Shown: in pieces, positions 51,926-62,654 of the stretch
Numbering within the stretch: the stretch's first letter is position 1
Layout: each line of letters starts with the position of its first letter
DNA from: Channa striata
Lineage: Eukaryota; Chordata; Actinopteri; Anabantiformes; Channidae
Assembly (NCBI GenBank): GCA_033026295.1
Contig: CM065183.1
Span: forward strand, 2,790,001-2,854,000
DNA length: 64,000 nt
Direction: 5' to 3'
Notes under the pieces: generated by a model
What the model saw: only the letters and a program-made list of their open reading frames with translations
Told to the model about the DNA's origin: nothing
The model's database searches: none
Program-made: the position numbers and the translations under genes

Positions 51926-52189
51926 GTCCTGGACTTCTTCTTTTTAGCCAACCTCTTCCTCTGGATGCAGTCCTGTACTTCCTCATTCCACCACCAAGTG
52001 TCTTTATCTTCTTTCCTCCTTCCAGATGACACACCAAGCACCTTCCTACCTGTTTCCCTGATTACCTCTGCTGTAGTTTCCCAGTCATCTGGAAGCTCTT
52101 CCTGACCACCCAAAGCCTGAATCAACTTCTGCCTAAATTCCTCGCAATTCTTTAGCTTCCACCACTTGGACTTATATTCCATCTTTCCT

Positions 52190-52665
52190 GGAATTCTTTC
52201 TGGATTCCTGTCCTTTACACCAAACCTGCCCATCACCTCCTCATCACCTCTGTTCCCCTCACCAACATGCCCATTGAAGTCTGCTCCAACAACTATTCTT
52301 TCTCCTCTGGGGATACTCTCTACAACCTCATCAAACTAAATCCAGAATCTCTCCTTCTCTTCTAACTCACAGCCAACTTGTGGAGCATACCCACTGACTA
52401 CGTTCACCATCACCCCTTCGATTTCTAGCTTTAGGCTCATCACCCTGTCGGAGACTCTTTTCACCTCTAGAACATTGTTCACAAACTCCCCCTTCAGGAT
52501 CACTCCTACTCCGTTTCTCTTCCTATCCACACCATGGTAGAACAGTTTGTATCCTCCTCCAATACTACGTGCTTTGCTGCCCTTCCACCTCGTCTCCTGC
52601 ACACACAGTACATCTACCCTCCTTCTGTCCATCATGCCTGCCAGCTCTCTACCTTTCCCTGTCAT
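52190..52665 (-). pseudogene. Endonuclease fragment (APE type) of the RTE element
   Basis: The frame reads MTGKGRELAGMMDRRRVDV, LCVQETRWKGSKARSIGGG, YKLFYHGVDRKRNGVGVIL, then RVMSLKLEIEGVMVNVVSGY and reaches a TAG at 52336-52338 in place of a serine codon. The same frame continues through FDEVVESIPRGERIVVGAD and FNGHVGEG. The QETRW glutamate block and the GADFNGH block are standard APE-endonuclease motifs. The segment with the catalytic histidine is lost, because the frame jumps from DRNPE into KWWKLKN. Confidence 0.85.
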
Positions 52666-53051
52666 TGTGTCAACATTAAGAGTCCCTAATCTCAGTTCTA
52701 AGCTCCTGCCTTTCCTCTTCTCTCTCTGACTACGAACCCTTCTGCCTCATCTCCTTCTTCGACCAACAGTAGCCAATTTCCACAGGCACCCTGTAGGTTA
52801 ACAGCACTGATGGCGGTCGTTGTTAACCCGGGCCTCGACCGATCCGGTATGAAATTGCTATGGATGACTCGCATGGTTGTACTTGGCAAGTTTTACGCCG
52901 GATGCCCTTCTTGACACAACCCTCTCTATTTATCCAGACTTGCGACCGGCACAGAAGTCACTGGCTTGCAACCCCTGTGGCTAGATGTAAAACTTCGTCT
53001 CATATAGAGGTGTGCAAAATTGCTGATGATTAGCTGCACCTTGCTTCAACT

Positions 53052-53335
53052 TCAATTCAATTGAACTTTATTTATATAGCGCAAATTTGCAACAAGGTCA
53101 TCTCAAGGCACTTTACATAATAAGTCAAGACTAAACATATATTTGGAGAAAACCCAACAAATCCCCCTAGAGCAAGCCATAGGCAACAGTGGCGAGGAAA
53201 AACTCCATTTAACTGAAGAAACCTCTTGCAAAACCAGGCTCAGGGTGGGCAGACATCTGCCTTGAGCAGCTGGGGTGAATGGAAAGTTAAGGTAGAGAAA
53301 AGAACAAAGCACCAAAAGCAACAACAAGCAACTTC
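53052..53335 (+). repeat. Teleost dispersed repeat ('CTTTATTTATATAGCGC'), copy 2
   Basis: This longer copy of the repeat at 50036-50197 is in the same orientation. It has ACTTTATTTATATAGCGCAA, AAGGCACTTTACATAATAAG, GGCAACAGTGGCGAGGAAAA, AACCAGGCTCAGGGTGGGCA and ends near AGCAACAACAAGCAACTTC. It sits immediately beyond the 5' end of the RTE element, while copy 1 lies about 0.8 kb past its 3' end. Confidence 0.8.
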
Positions 53336-54043
53336 CTCTCTTACAATGAAAGCAGTAAGGGGGTAATGCAAAATTTTTCTTCCTTTTTGGCTTAAGTAAA
53401 ATTTTGTTGGAAAAAAAATGGTTTAGCTATGAGCGCTTTGGAATGGCATGAATTAATTCGCCTAAAATAGCTGTGTTGTTTCATGACTGCTGGAATTATT
53501 ATTTAGGCTTGTTTTGTGCATTATTTGTACATGGGTTTGCAAAATGTTCACAGTGTGCCATGTACCTTTTAATCTTTTGAACACTGATTATCGCACTGCA
53601 CTATTTTTTCAATGTGTATGGTTTCTTATTGCTACTATGAAAATAAATATTTTAAATTCGTGGAATTTCATTTTTTTACTGCTTAAGTGATACTGTCACA
53701 TGGTGAGGAGTTTACTGTTTGAAAATAACGGAGAATTTGTTCAATGTTACTACAGCAAATTTTAAGTCGTCTTTGTACATTGTCCCAGGAACTTTAGTCA
53801 GTTGGGCATCAACTTAACAATTAATCACAGGCTGAGCTGCAGTTTGGATCATGAGCTATTGATGTACGATATAACTGACACCAGTCTGGACTGCACTAGA
53901 CCACAATAGAGTAAACTGGATTTAAATAGAGTGCAGTGTGTCTCCCGCTGGGGAATGGTGACAGTAATGAAGTCAGGTTGGGATCAATGGAGTTCCTACA
54001 ATGATTAAGAACCACTGCCCTACATAAAGTAGCATCCTCCCAA

Positions 54044-54064
54044 ACACACACACACACACACACA
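54044..54064. repeat. (AC)n microsatellite
   Basis: About ten AC units between the RTE and L2 elements; a second AC tract lies at 54293-54316. Confidence 0.95.
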
Positions 54065-54292
54065 AAGCTTTATCGGGCTCATAATTGCATCAGCTTAAGT
54101 AAGTCAGCTGATGGGACGGGGTAGAGCACTGATTACAGACTGTCTTCTGCAGTTGGGCTAATTTGGCTTCTTGGACCATGTGCTTCAACAAGCCTCAGAA
54201 ACCAAAACTACCTAAACACATCCGTCACCTGCAATGTCACAAGTATCCCCACACCTTCTTTACTACACACACTTTCTCCCTGTCTCTCTCTC

Positions 54293-54316
54293 GCACACAC
54301 ACACACACACACACAC
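54293..54316. repeat. (AC)n microsatellite
   Basis: About twelve AC units after a TCTCTCTCTCG stretch. Confidence 0.95.
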
Positions 54317-54839
54317 TCCCTTTCTCACACTCAGCCCTGCAGCATCATGACATGCAGATAATGTCTGGTCAACATCGGCCCCTGCCACTGCTTCCTGACT
54401 GCAGGACTCGACACTAGATGAAGCTACTGATACCGTCCACAGAGGTCTAACCGAGGACAGAATCATGTGCACACACAATGAAGTGGGATGGTGTTATGAT
54501 GACAGCTGACACTGCATGGGTAAGACATATTTAGTGAGGAAGAGTAAGCAGACAGAGGAACTGGGCTTGTTTGCCTCTTTTTAGGTTTAGCAAAAATGGA
54601 TAAGTAAAAACAGAAGACACTAGAATTTAGATATTTTTCCTCTTGAATACAATGGAAGGCACTTAAACTTTTCTTCACACTGTGTCGCGTCTCTGCCGAA
54701 GAATTGTTCACTGGTAAATAGCTCGTAGCTCTTGTTTTCTAAATTAGTGATTTCTCTGTACATAAACTATCACTTGGGGCATAAGATTTGTTTACGCAAA
54801 CACCTGCTGTCCTGAAATAATAAATCCTACTTTTGATGG

Positions 54840-57746
54840 TGCCTCTGTCTTATCAAAAAATATGGCTGATTTACAGCCGTCACACCCCCACAACTCCCAC
54901 ATTCCTATAGAAACTGTCTGTTCCCCGATTAACTAAATTTTACAAACTAAAAATGATCACAAGAGGAGTTAATCATAATAACTAGCTCCTCTTACTGAAG
55001 AAAAAACTAAAACAATTACATGTGGATTATTAAATATCAGATCTCTCTCATCTAAATCTCTGTTAGTAAATGTCTTGATAAGAGATCATCAATTTGATTT
55101 ATTTTGTCTCACTGAAACCTGGTTGCAGAAGGAAGAATATGTTAGTTTAAATGAGTCAACCCCCCCAAGTCATATTAACTATCATGTTCCTAGAAGCTCA
55201 GGTCGAGGTGGAGGAGTAGCAGCAATCTATCACTCAAGCTTACCAATAAACCCTAGACCTAAACATAGTTATAACTCATTTGAGAGTCTTACTCTGAGAC
55301 TTTCACACCCAATTTGGAAAACTCAAAATCCACTTCTATTTGTTATTGTGTATCGTCCTCCAGTCCCTTATTCTGAATTTTTGACTGAATTCTCAGATTT
55401 TTATCCGACTTAGTGCAGATAAATTCATCATAGTGGGCGATTTTAACATTCGTGTAGATGCTGACAGTAACTCCCTCAACACGGCATTTACTTCATTATT
55501 AGATTCAATTGGTTTCTCTCAAAATGTAAATGAACCCACTCACTGTTTTAGTCACACCCTAGACCTTGTCCTTGCATATGGTATTGAAATTGATAAACTA
55601 ACAGTATTTCCCCATAATTCTGTTCTCTCTGACCATTTTCTAATAACATTTGAATTTAGTTTAATGGACTACACAGCAGCTAGAAAAAAGTTTTGCTTCA
55701 GTAGGTTTTTATCTGAAAACACTGTGAACAAATTTAAGGGAATTATCCCTTCATCATTTAACTGAGAGTAGCCTCATTAACTGTACTCCTGTACAAGTTG
55801 ATTACCTTACTGACAATTATGCAGCCTCTTTACCTTCTACACTTGATAATGTTGCCCCTCTAAAAAAGAAGGCAGTAATTCTGAACAGGCGATCTCCATG
55901 GTATAGCTCGCAAACCCGCAATTTAAAGCAGGCGTCACGAAGACTAGAAAGGAAGTGGCGTTCCACTCATTCACAAGAATCACGCCTAGCCTGGAAAAAG
56001 AGTTTATACTTATACAAATTAGCCTCCGTAAAGCCAGAACAGCTTATTATTCATCACTAATAGAGCAAAACAAGAACAACCCCCGGTTTCTTTTCAGCAC
56101 TGTGGCCAGGCTGACTAAGAGCAATAGTTCAGCTGAGACTAGTATTCCCTCAACGCTATGTAGCAACGACTTCATGAGTTTCTTCACAAACAAAATCGTA
56201 GCTATTAGAAATAAAATTCATCAGACCCTCCCCACAAATACAACAACATTAGAATGATCAGTCCTCAGTCCCTTTTAGACTGCTTTGTGCCCGTAGACCT
56301 TGCTGAGTCAACTATTATGGCATCTAAACCAACAACATTTCTGCTAGACCCTATTCCAGTTAGACTGCTCAAAGATGCTCTACCATTATTAGACACGTTC
56401 ATATTAGATATCATTAATCTATCTTTACAAACAGGATATGTACCAAAGGCCTATAAGGTAGCTGTAATCAAACCTCTACTTAAAAAACCTAGTCTGGATC
56501 CAGATATCTTAGCCAATTACAGACCAATATCCAATCTCCCCTTTATTTCTAAAATACTTGAAAAAGTAGTTACAAAGCAATTATGTGACCACCTGCACAG
56601 AAACGACTTGTTTGAAGAATTTCAGTCAGGATTTAGAGTTCATCATAGCACAGAAACCGCACTGATTAAAGTCACCAACGATCTTCTTCTGGCTTCAGAT
56701 TATGGACTTGTCTCTATACTAGTTCTGCTAGATCTTAGTGCTGCATTTGACACCACTGATCACAGAATATTATTACAGAGACTAGAACATGTTATTGGAA
56801 TTAAAGGAACTGCACTAAATTGGTTTAAATTGTATCTATCAGATAGATTCCAATTTGTTCATGTTAATGATCAATCTTCCACATACACAAAAGTTAGTTA
56901 TGGAGTTCCACAAGGCTCTGTATTAGGACCAATACTCTTTACTCTATATATGTCTCCCCTTGGCAACATTATTAGAAAACACTCAATTTTCACTGCTACG
57001 CTGATGACACGCAGTTATATCTATCTATGAAACCTGATGAAACAAATCAATTAATCAAATTACAAGCATGTCTTAAAGACATAAGGGACTGGATGACGTA
57101 TAATTTCCTTCTTCTAAACTCAGATAAAACTGAAGTTATGGTGTTTGGGCCTAAAAGTCTAAGAAACATGTTTTCCAACCATATCGTTACTTTAGATGAC
57201 AGGACTCTTGCCCCCAGTAGTACTGCAAGGAATCTCTGAGTCATTTTTGATCAGGATTTGTCATTTACCTCACACATAAAACAAATCTCTAGAACAGCCT
57301 TCTTCCACCTAAGAAACATTGCCAAAATTAGGAGCATCCTCTCTCAAAGCGATGCTGAAAAACTGGTCCATGCATTTGTTACTTCTAGATTGGACTACTG
57401 TAATTCTCTACTTTCAGGCTGCCCCAGTAACTCTCTAAAAAGCCTCCAATTAATCCAAAATGCTCCAGCAAGATTACTGACTGGGATTGGTAAGAGAGAT
57501 CATATTTCACCTTCACTAGCTTCTCTCCATTGGCTTCCAATTAAATGTGGAATAGAATTTAAAACCCTTCTTCTTACCTATAAAGCTTTAAACGGTCAAG
57601 CCCCATCATATTTAAAAGATCTCCTAGTACCATATCATCCTACTAGAACACTTTGGTCCCAAAATGCAGGACAACTTATGGTTCCCAGAATTTCCAAAAG
57701 TAGAATGGGAGGCAGAGCCTTTAGCTCAATTGAATTGAATTGAACA
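54840..57746 (+). mobile_element. L2-clade LINE (Maui/L2-like), frameshifted
   Basis: A single ORF2-like region is broken into several frames. The endonuclease part (about 55018-55765) has LLNIRSLSSKSLLVN, FDLFCLTETWL, SSGRGGGVAAIYHSSL, VIVYRPP, GDFNIRVDADSNSL, FSHTLDLVLAYG and LSDHFLI. The RT part (56254-57240) has ILANYRPISNLPFISKILEK, FQSGFRVHHSTETALIKV, VLLDLSAAFDTTDHRILL and YGVPQGSVLGPILF. The C-terminal part (57258-57743) has SRLDYCNSLLSGCPSNSL and HISPSLASLHWLPI. Breaks occur at about 55412, 55763, 56255, just before YADD near 56990, and at a TGA at 57238-57240. The 3' end stops abruptly at GGRAFS and runs into an AATTGAATTG tract. It is inactive. Confidence 0.88.
56254..57240 (+). 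pseudogene. Reverse transcriptase domain of the L2 element, broken at the catalytic box
   Basis: The frame from 56254 contains NYRPISNLPFISKILEKVV (domain 2), SGFRVHHSTETAL (2a), LLDLSAAFDTTDH (domain 3, first catalytic aspartate) and GVPQGSVLGP (domain 4). About one base is missing from a T run near 56985-56990. The YADDTQLYL box is therefore readable only in the shifted frame, continuing as MKPDETNQLIKLQACLKDI and NFLLLNSDKTEVMVFGP up to the TGA at 57238. It is the best preserved part of the element, and the domains identify the CR1/L2 group. Confidence 0.87.
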
Positions 57747-58797
57747 AAGCAGAGAATTGAACTTAATATCAGGTCACTTATTTCACACCTTTAACCTACC
57801 CAACATGTAGCTTTCTGACTATAAAAAGAAACCAAATTGTATTAACTTCCTAATCATTAAAGGCTATTATTCAAATGATGACAAGCAGAAAATATCCCAC
57901 TGACGCTGCACTAAAATGCTGCTGATCTCGCGAATGCTGAGCTCTACATCTTCTTTTCAATCCAATAGCATGTGTTTCTTGGTAAATCTAAATGTCTAAT
58001 AGATTTTCTGCTTTTTTTTCTTGCTGCAATCAAGGAACCAGCCAGGGTCACTGCAGCGTGCAGTACTCATACTCAGTGCTACTACATTCAGCCTGAGGGC
58101 ACGTTGTCTGCATACACAACACGACATGTGTCAGAGCAAACAGACACACAAACCGATGCAGCCAGTGCACTCAGCAGTGAGCAGGGCAGTGGAGATGCCT
58201 GACAGTGAAAGGAGATTCGTTGCAGTAGTTTGTTGCTTCTGCACAGATCCAGCGCCTATCACAGAGGTCCAGGTGATGAAGCAGTTTTGCCTCTGTGCTG
58301 CTGCTGAAGAACCTTCAATGCAAAAAATATAAATGTCATTTTCAACATTGTTCCTTTTTTTTGCTTTGCCTCGGGCCCAAAACTTTTCACCTCTAGCCTC
58401 CGCATGCAACAGGGGAGACACTAATTCAGTTCTACAAAAAATTTGGTAAAACGGAGGCCGTTACACGTATGTTGAAGGTCCAGAAAGCTCAAATCACTTG
58501 TCTACCCAATGCCAAGAAAACTGAGAGGAGCACTATATATACACACAGACCAGGAACTAGAACGATCTGAGAGCACATCCAAATACAATGGGACTTGATC
58601 TTAATTATTTAAGACTTTGTAAAATATTCACCTTTAATTTCTTATTAAATAAAAGGGTCCAGATCAGAATAAGGACAGAAGTGTTATCCAGTATTTCTCT
58701 GGTCTTATTTTCCTCAACTATTTTATTCAAATTAGCCTTTGGTTGTGTGTGTGTGTTTGTGATTTTGCAGCACTCAGACAGTCTGTTGGCACAGTCA
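57747..58797. other. Spacer 3' of the L2 element
   Basis: May include a decayed L2 3' untranslated tail at its start. Open frames at 57972-58421 are unrecognised. Confidence 0.5.
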
Positions 58798-58905
58798 CAG
58801 AGGTTACACAAGCCAGTGCACTGGTTCCAAGCCCAGAAAACTGGGGAGTGGTGCATCAGGAAGTGCATCCGGCGTAAAATCCTGTGCCAGATCAGCGTAT
58901 GCCCT
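58798..58905 (+). mobile_element. Fragment of an RTE 5' end, second copy
   Basis: AAGCCAGTGCACTGGTTCCA, AAGTGCATCCGGCGTAAAAT and CTGTGCCAGATCAGCGTATG match in order the reverse complement of 52870-52985, the 5' end of the RTE element (AAGCCAGTGACTTCTGTGCC; GGGCATCCGGCGTAAAAC). No endonuclease or RT sequence follows; instead a purine-rich tail begins near 58908. It is either a 5' end left after a deletion or a short non-autonomous derivative. Confidence 0.7.
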
Positions 58906-59337
58906 AAAGAAATAAACCAACAAAAAAGAAGAAAAAGGGCACTTATCTGTTGGCAGGGAAATTTTGATTAGAATTGTGTGAAATGATTGTTCACAAGGAT
59001 TAAAAAATAAATAAAAATGTTCAGATCCACTGTCTGGAGATGTCTGACCTCACTGGTTTTCTGCATCAACAGAGCAGTTGTGTCTGAACACTTTTTCAGC
59101 AGTGTGGAAACTGTTTGTGATACAGAAAGTGCACCTCAGAGGGAAACAAGTCTGACAAGTTCTGAGCTGTAGACAGTTCTCTTCTCCATCCCTAGACAAG
59201 AGTAATAAACTTAAAATTCATTTTTAAACTATTGGTTGGATAACTGTATGCAAATAGAGCATTAAAGATACATAGCCTTTGCATTCAAAGAACCCATAGT
59301 CAATGGAAACTTCTTATCTGCTCCTAATAAGTAAACC

Positions 59338-59452
59338 AGTGGAACACAAATCAAAAAGACAAACCTTAACCACAACCCATAAGCAGAAACCACCAATGAA
59401 CATTTGATTTATTATTGAGTTAGTGTACGAGTCAGGGAGTGACCACGTTGGT
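59338..59452. repeat. Direct repeat, left copy
   Basis: GGAACACAAATCAAAAAGAC, AAACCTTAACCACAACCC, AAGCAGAAACC and GAGTCAGGGAGTGACCAC recur about 613 bases later at 59951-60064 with roughly 75 to 85 percent identity by eye. The copies flank a segment with an RT relic. Confidence 0.75.
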
Positions 59453-59534
59453 GACTTCTAACAGAGAATACAAGAAACTTTGGTCTGTGTAAATACTAGT
59501 GTGAATTTTTTATAAATTCCATCCCAAGTACGAC

Positions 59535-59645
59535 ATTGAGGTCCCCCATGGCTCCATATTAGGACCCTTATTGTTTGTTTAAGCTTTTTGGGAAGTGCAG
59601 ACACCAGTATATGCAGATGATTCTGTTTAGTTAGTTCACTAAATG
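59535..59645 (+). pseudogene. Reverse transcriptase relic (GVPQGS and YADD blocks only)
   Basis: GAGGTCCCCCATGGCTCCAT followed by ATTAGGACCCTTATTG reads VPHGSILGPLL, and about 60 bases later GTATATGCAGATGATTCTG reads VYADDS. These are consecutive RT motifs (domains 4 and 5) of a non-LTR element, separated by a stop and too short a gap, so sequence has been lost. The clade cannot be told. Confidence 0.5.
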
Positions 59646-59950
59646 GGACTTTGGCTAAACCATACTATCAGGTGTCTTGGAATGGTTGATGATCACATAA
59701 ACATTTATAAATAGTTTATATTTACATATAAACTGTAATGACAACAAATTAGTGTTTCATTGTTAGATTTGTAAGCAATAATTTACTGTTTAGCATTAAT
59801 GCAAACATAGTAAAACCAATAATCACTGTATGTTAATAATATAATTAATATAGAAATTAACAATATTTTTATTAATAACTAAATGAATTAAGTATGTTTT
59901 GCTATATAAATGGATTCCAAAATATCTAACTCATCACAGCCCATCAGATC

Positions 59951-60064
59951 AGTGGTACACAAATCAAAAAGACACACCTTAACCATAACAAGCAGAAAAC
60001 CCCCAACAGACGTTTGCCTTATTTATTTGTCATGAGTATCACAGATATGAGTCAGGAAGGGACC
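59951..60064. repeat. Direct repeat, right copy
   Basis: GTACACAAATCAAAAAGACA, CACCTTAACCATAAC, AAGCAGAAAAC and GAGTCAGGAAGGGACCGCC correspond block by block with 59338-59452. The differences show an old duplication. Confidence 0.75.
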
Positions 60065-60116
60065 GCCTTCTGCTTGGTGGTTTTCCAAAAAGGACACAGA
60101 GAATTTGTGTTTGTGC

Positions 60117-60123
<7 letters not shown>

Positions 60124-60158
<35 letters not shown>
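60124..60158. repeat. (GT)n microsatellite
   Basis: About 17 GT units just beyond the right copy of the direct repeat. Confidence 0.97.
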
Positions 60159-61939
60159 TTTTGGAAAGGGTCCCAGACTTGGCCAGTTCCAGTTCTCATG
60201 TTCACGCTGTATTACCTCATCAACCGTGACACACACCCACAGCAAAGCAACGCTAGAGGTGCCGAGGCCAAAACAGCCCAGCTTTGCACCATCCACACCA
60301 AAAGCACCTTAAACAAGCAGACAGGCCAAGCAAACGGAACAGTCCACTAACCTGAAACACAACAGGGCATCAGGGCGTGAGTGTGTGTTTTACTACTGTG
60401 CATTATTTGTTGAGAATTGAATATGTGTTTGTTGATTCTCGAATTGCTTTGAATGTGATTTAATTAATTTTCTTACCATTGTGTAAAGTCCGATTTCACC
60501 TGCAGCCATTCACCCTGCTTACTCCTGTAAAATCTTTGAAAGGGTTTAGACAGCGATGAGTTTCACAGAAGTGTCTGTCATGTGTGAGGTCTCAAGTTAT
60601 CCCCCTAGTTTTATAGTCCTCTATGCCACCAGCTAAACAAGAGGATATGCGCTCTTTGACTCTGTCCTTAAGATTTGCAAATGCCATGCTCAGACAGCCA
60701 CCTCATGTAACATGTCATGTTTGCTATGAATGTCAAAAACTGACTTAGAATTTTAAAACATATTTTCTAATTTATATCAGAACATTTCTCTGCCAGTCTA
60801 CAACGTCTCTTGAGATTTGAAACAAAAGAATAATTATTTCTCTATTACCCAATCACTGCTGGAAATTCAATGTCGCCGTTAACAAATTAGTGAATAACGA
60901 ACCTACCACTCAGAGACATTGTCCCTCTCACACTTCTCCATGAGCTAGTCTATGACAAACACATTATCTACACAGCCGATAAGTAAATAGTGCACTTTGC
61001 CCATGTATGTGACTCATGCACATTGAAGCCAGGTCCATGCTCACTCACAGGAGCACACCTCTAACAGGACAATGCACCTCTATTAGAGGCCAGCAAATGT
61101 AGCACAGCCAGACATGGAGAGCCTATCCATCACTCGCCTCCCGCTTCAAATGAGTGTTGTTGTTGTACTCAGGAGAGTGCAGAAATGTCAGCCCTTAAGG
61201 AAAGAATGTACAGTAGGAATGGGATGAAGATGCTGCCAACACTGGGGAGAAAACATGAAGGCAGTAGATGAGCCATTTGTTTTTTTACTCCCTGAAACAA
61301 AGGAATCAAAATCCACAAACATTAACTGCTTTAAAGACAAAACAAGAATATACTAGAACATAATGCATTTTTACAGCCTAAAATATGTGTTCATAAATTA
61401 TAAGGTACAGAGTGATGTGAGATAAGTTGTCTTTTTATCACAGTGGAGGTTGTAGATTGTATGGTGCCTGTTCTCACTCCCGGGGCGTCTCTTTGCGTTA
61501 TATGAAGATGCATAAGGTAACAGTTTGTGTCAGTGATTGACGTGCGGAGCATTCAGTATATTGAAATACAAACCCTTATGCACAGAGCATCCTGGTGCCT
61601 TAATCAATGGCGAAAAATCTGAACAGAAAATGTCTCATAGGGAGGTGGACAGAGTGATGGATGGTACAACAAAACGCAGGACTTCGACTCTAGTGCGAGA
61701 CGTTGTTCGCACTAGAGATTGTGGTGCACATATGTGTGTGCCGTTATTCCTGTTTATAGCCTTTTGTTGTAATTTTTCTTCTAACCTAACTTTACCCTAA
61801 AGTTTTTGTGCCTTACCCTACCTGTTGGTGTAACATTACCATGAAGTAGTTTTTTCTAATCGTAAATCAGCTTTGTTTTATTATTCGTTATTTTTTGTTT
61901 TTTGTCTATAAAGTCGTTCCCGTGGCGTCAAAAGGTTAC
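60159..61939. other. Spacer before the Rex1 relic
   Basis: Unique-looking sequence with the perfect hairpin at 61689-61716. No gene recognised. Confidence 0.55.
61689..61716. repeat. Perfect 10-bp inverted repeat with 8-bp loop
   Basis: TCTAGTGCGA, loop GACGTTGT, TCGCACTAGA. The arms are perfect complements. No T run or gene follows, so the role is unknown. Confidence 0.9.
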
Positions 61940-62560
61940 GGCTCCTGGAGTATCAACTACTGAGTATACATACGTGCAGTATGCCGTGTACCGGCATCTT
62001 GCAGGATGTCTTCCAAAGCTGTGGCACCTTCCTCAGCTTCAGGCTCAGATCAAACATGTACAGCAGTATGTTGCACAGTTTTAAGCGGCCTGGAGCTGAT
62101 GCCTTGATCCTGCAGAGCTCATTCCTCACCTGGTTTTTTGTGAGGGGCAGTATGGGGTGACTAGAGAGAGAGCTGAGGGCTGTGCTGAGCAAGGAATGTT
62201 GCTGGAAAGTTTCACCGTTGGGGCAGAGACAGGGGTTTGCAGCAGGGGAGACTGGGTGGTGGCAGGGGTGGGCAGCTAGTCAAATCTATTGAAGAATAGA
62301 CTTAGGTCATTCACCCACTCATGATCCCCCTCCACCTGCTGAATTGCTTCCTTGGAGTTGGCATAAAGTAAGTCCAATGTTTTATTGTCTCTGGTGCGGC
62401 ATGAAATACTATGTTAATGTGGGCAGCGTGGACGATGGAGCATGGGGCATGGTTTAAATCTCTAGAAATGAGCAGAAGGGAATTTGTCTCTGTGCCCACA
62501 AAAGTAGAAAAAACAGCAAACTCTGCAAGTTAGATGTCTAGATGTCTATAGTGTCGCTCT
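61940..62560 (-). mobile_element. Rex1-like LINE remnant (endonuclease end and RT start)
   Basis: Read on the minus strand, several blocks match fish Rex1 in shifting frames. These are DNKTLDLLYANSKEAIQQ near 62390-62330 (end of the endonuclease), VNDLSLFFNRFD near 62300 (linker), LTKNQVRNELCRIKASAPGR near 62140-62080 and LYMFDLSLKLRKVPQLWKTS near 62060-62000 (RT domains 0-1). The expected 'GPDG' block is corrupted and most of the RT is missing. An inactive relic; the clade is assigned from remembered Rex1 sequences. Confidence 0.65.
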
Positions 62561-62654
62561 CCCGTTCACACTCTCTTACACTCTGAAGAAGGTTGGCATG
62601 TAACCGGGAGCTGCTGCGCCTACTCAAAACTACAATTGTTGAAGTTAAGTATTA

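Larger units (their letters stand above)
50968..52995 (-). mobile_element. RTE-type LINE with retained ends and two internal deletions
   Basis: This is a fish RTE retrotransposon of the kind often misannotated as 'craniofacial development protein 2-like'. On the minus strand it has the 5' end (GGCATCCGGCGTAAAACTTG around 52900), an endonuclease piece (52665-52236; VDVLCVQETRWKGSKARS and VVSGYAPQVG, with a stop codon at 52336-52338, then VVGADFNGHVGEG), a linker piece ending at about 51925, and a C-terminal reverse transcriptase frame to 51002. About 70 residues of endonuclease C-terminus are absent near 52190, and the whole N-terminal RT (several hundred residues) is absent near 51930, where LAKKK runs directly into VQDMYERS. 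It ends at a (TAG)n tail near 50970. It is dead but may have been spread by full-length relatives. Confidence 0.88.
53336..54839. other. Spacer between the dispersed repeat and the L2 element
   Basis: Two AC microsatellites and AT-rich sequence. No gene or element recognised. Confidence 0.6.

Noticed and set aside
51614..51947. Plus-strand open frames of 79 and 103 codons
   Set aside because: They are antisense shadows of the RTE reverse transcriptase frame on the minus strand.
59338..60064. Possible LTR retrotransposon made from the two direct repeats
   Set aside because: Repeats are about 115 bp, lack TG...CA ends and primer-binding or polypurine sites, and the enclosed RT motifs are non-LTR type.
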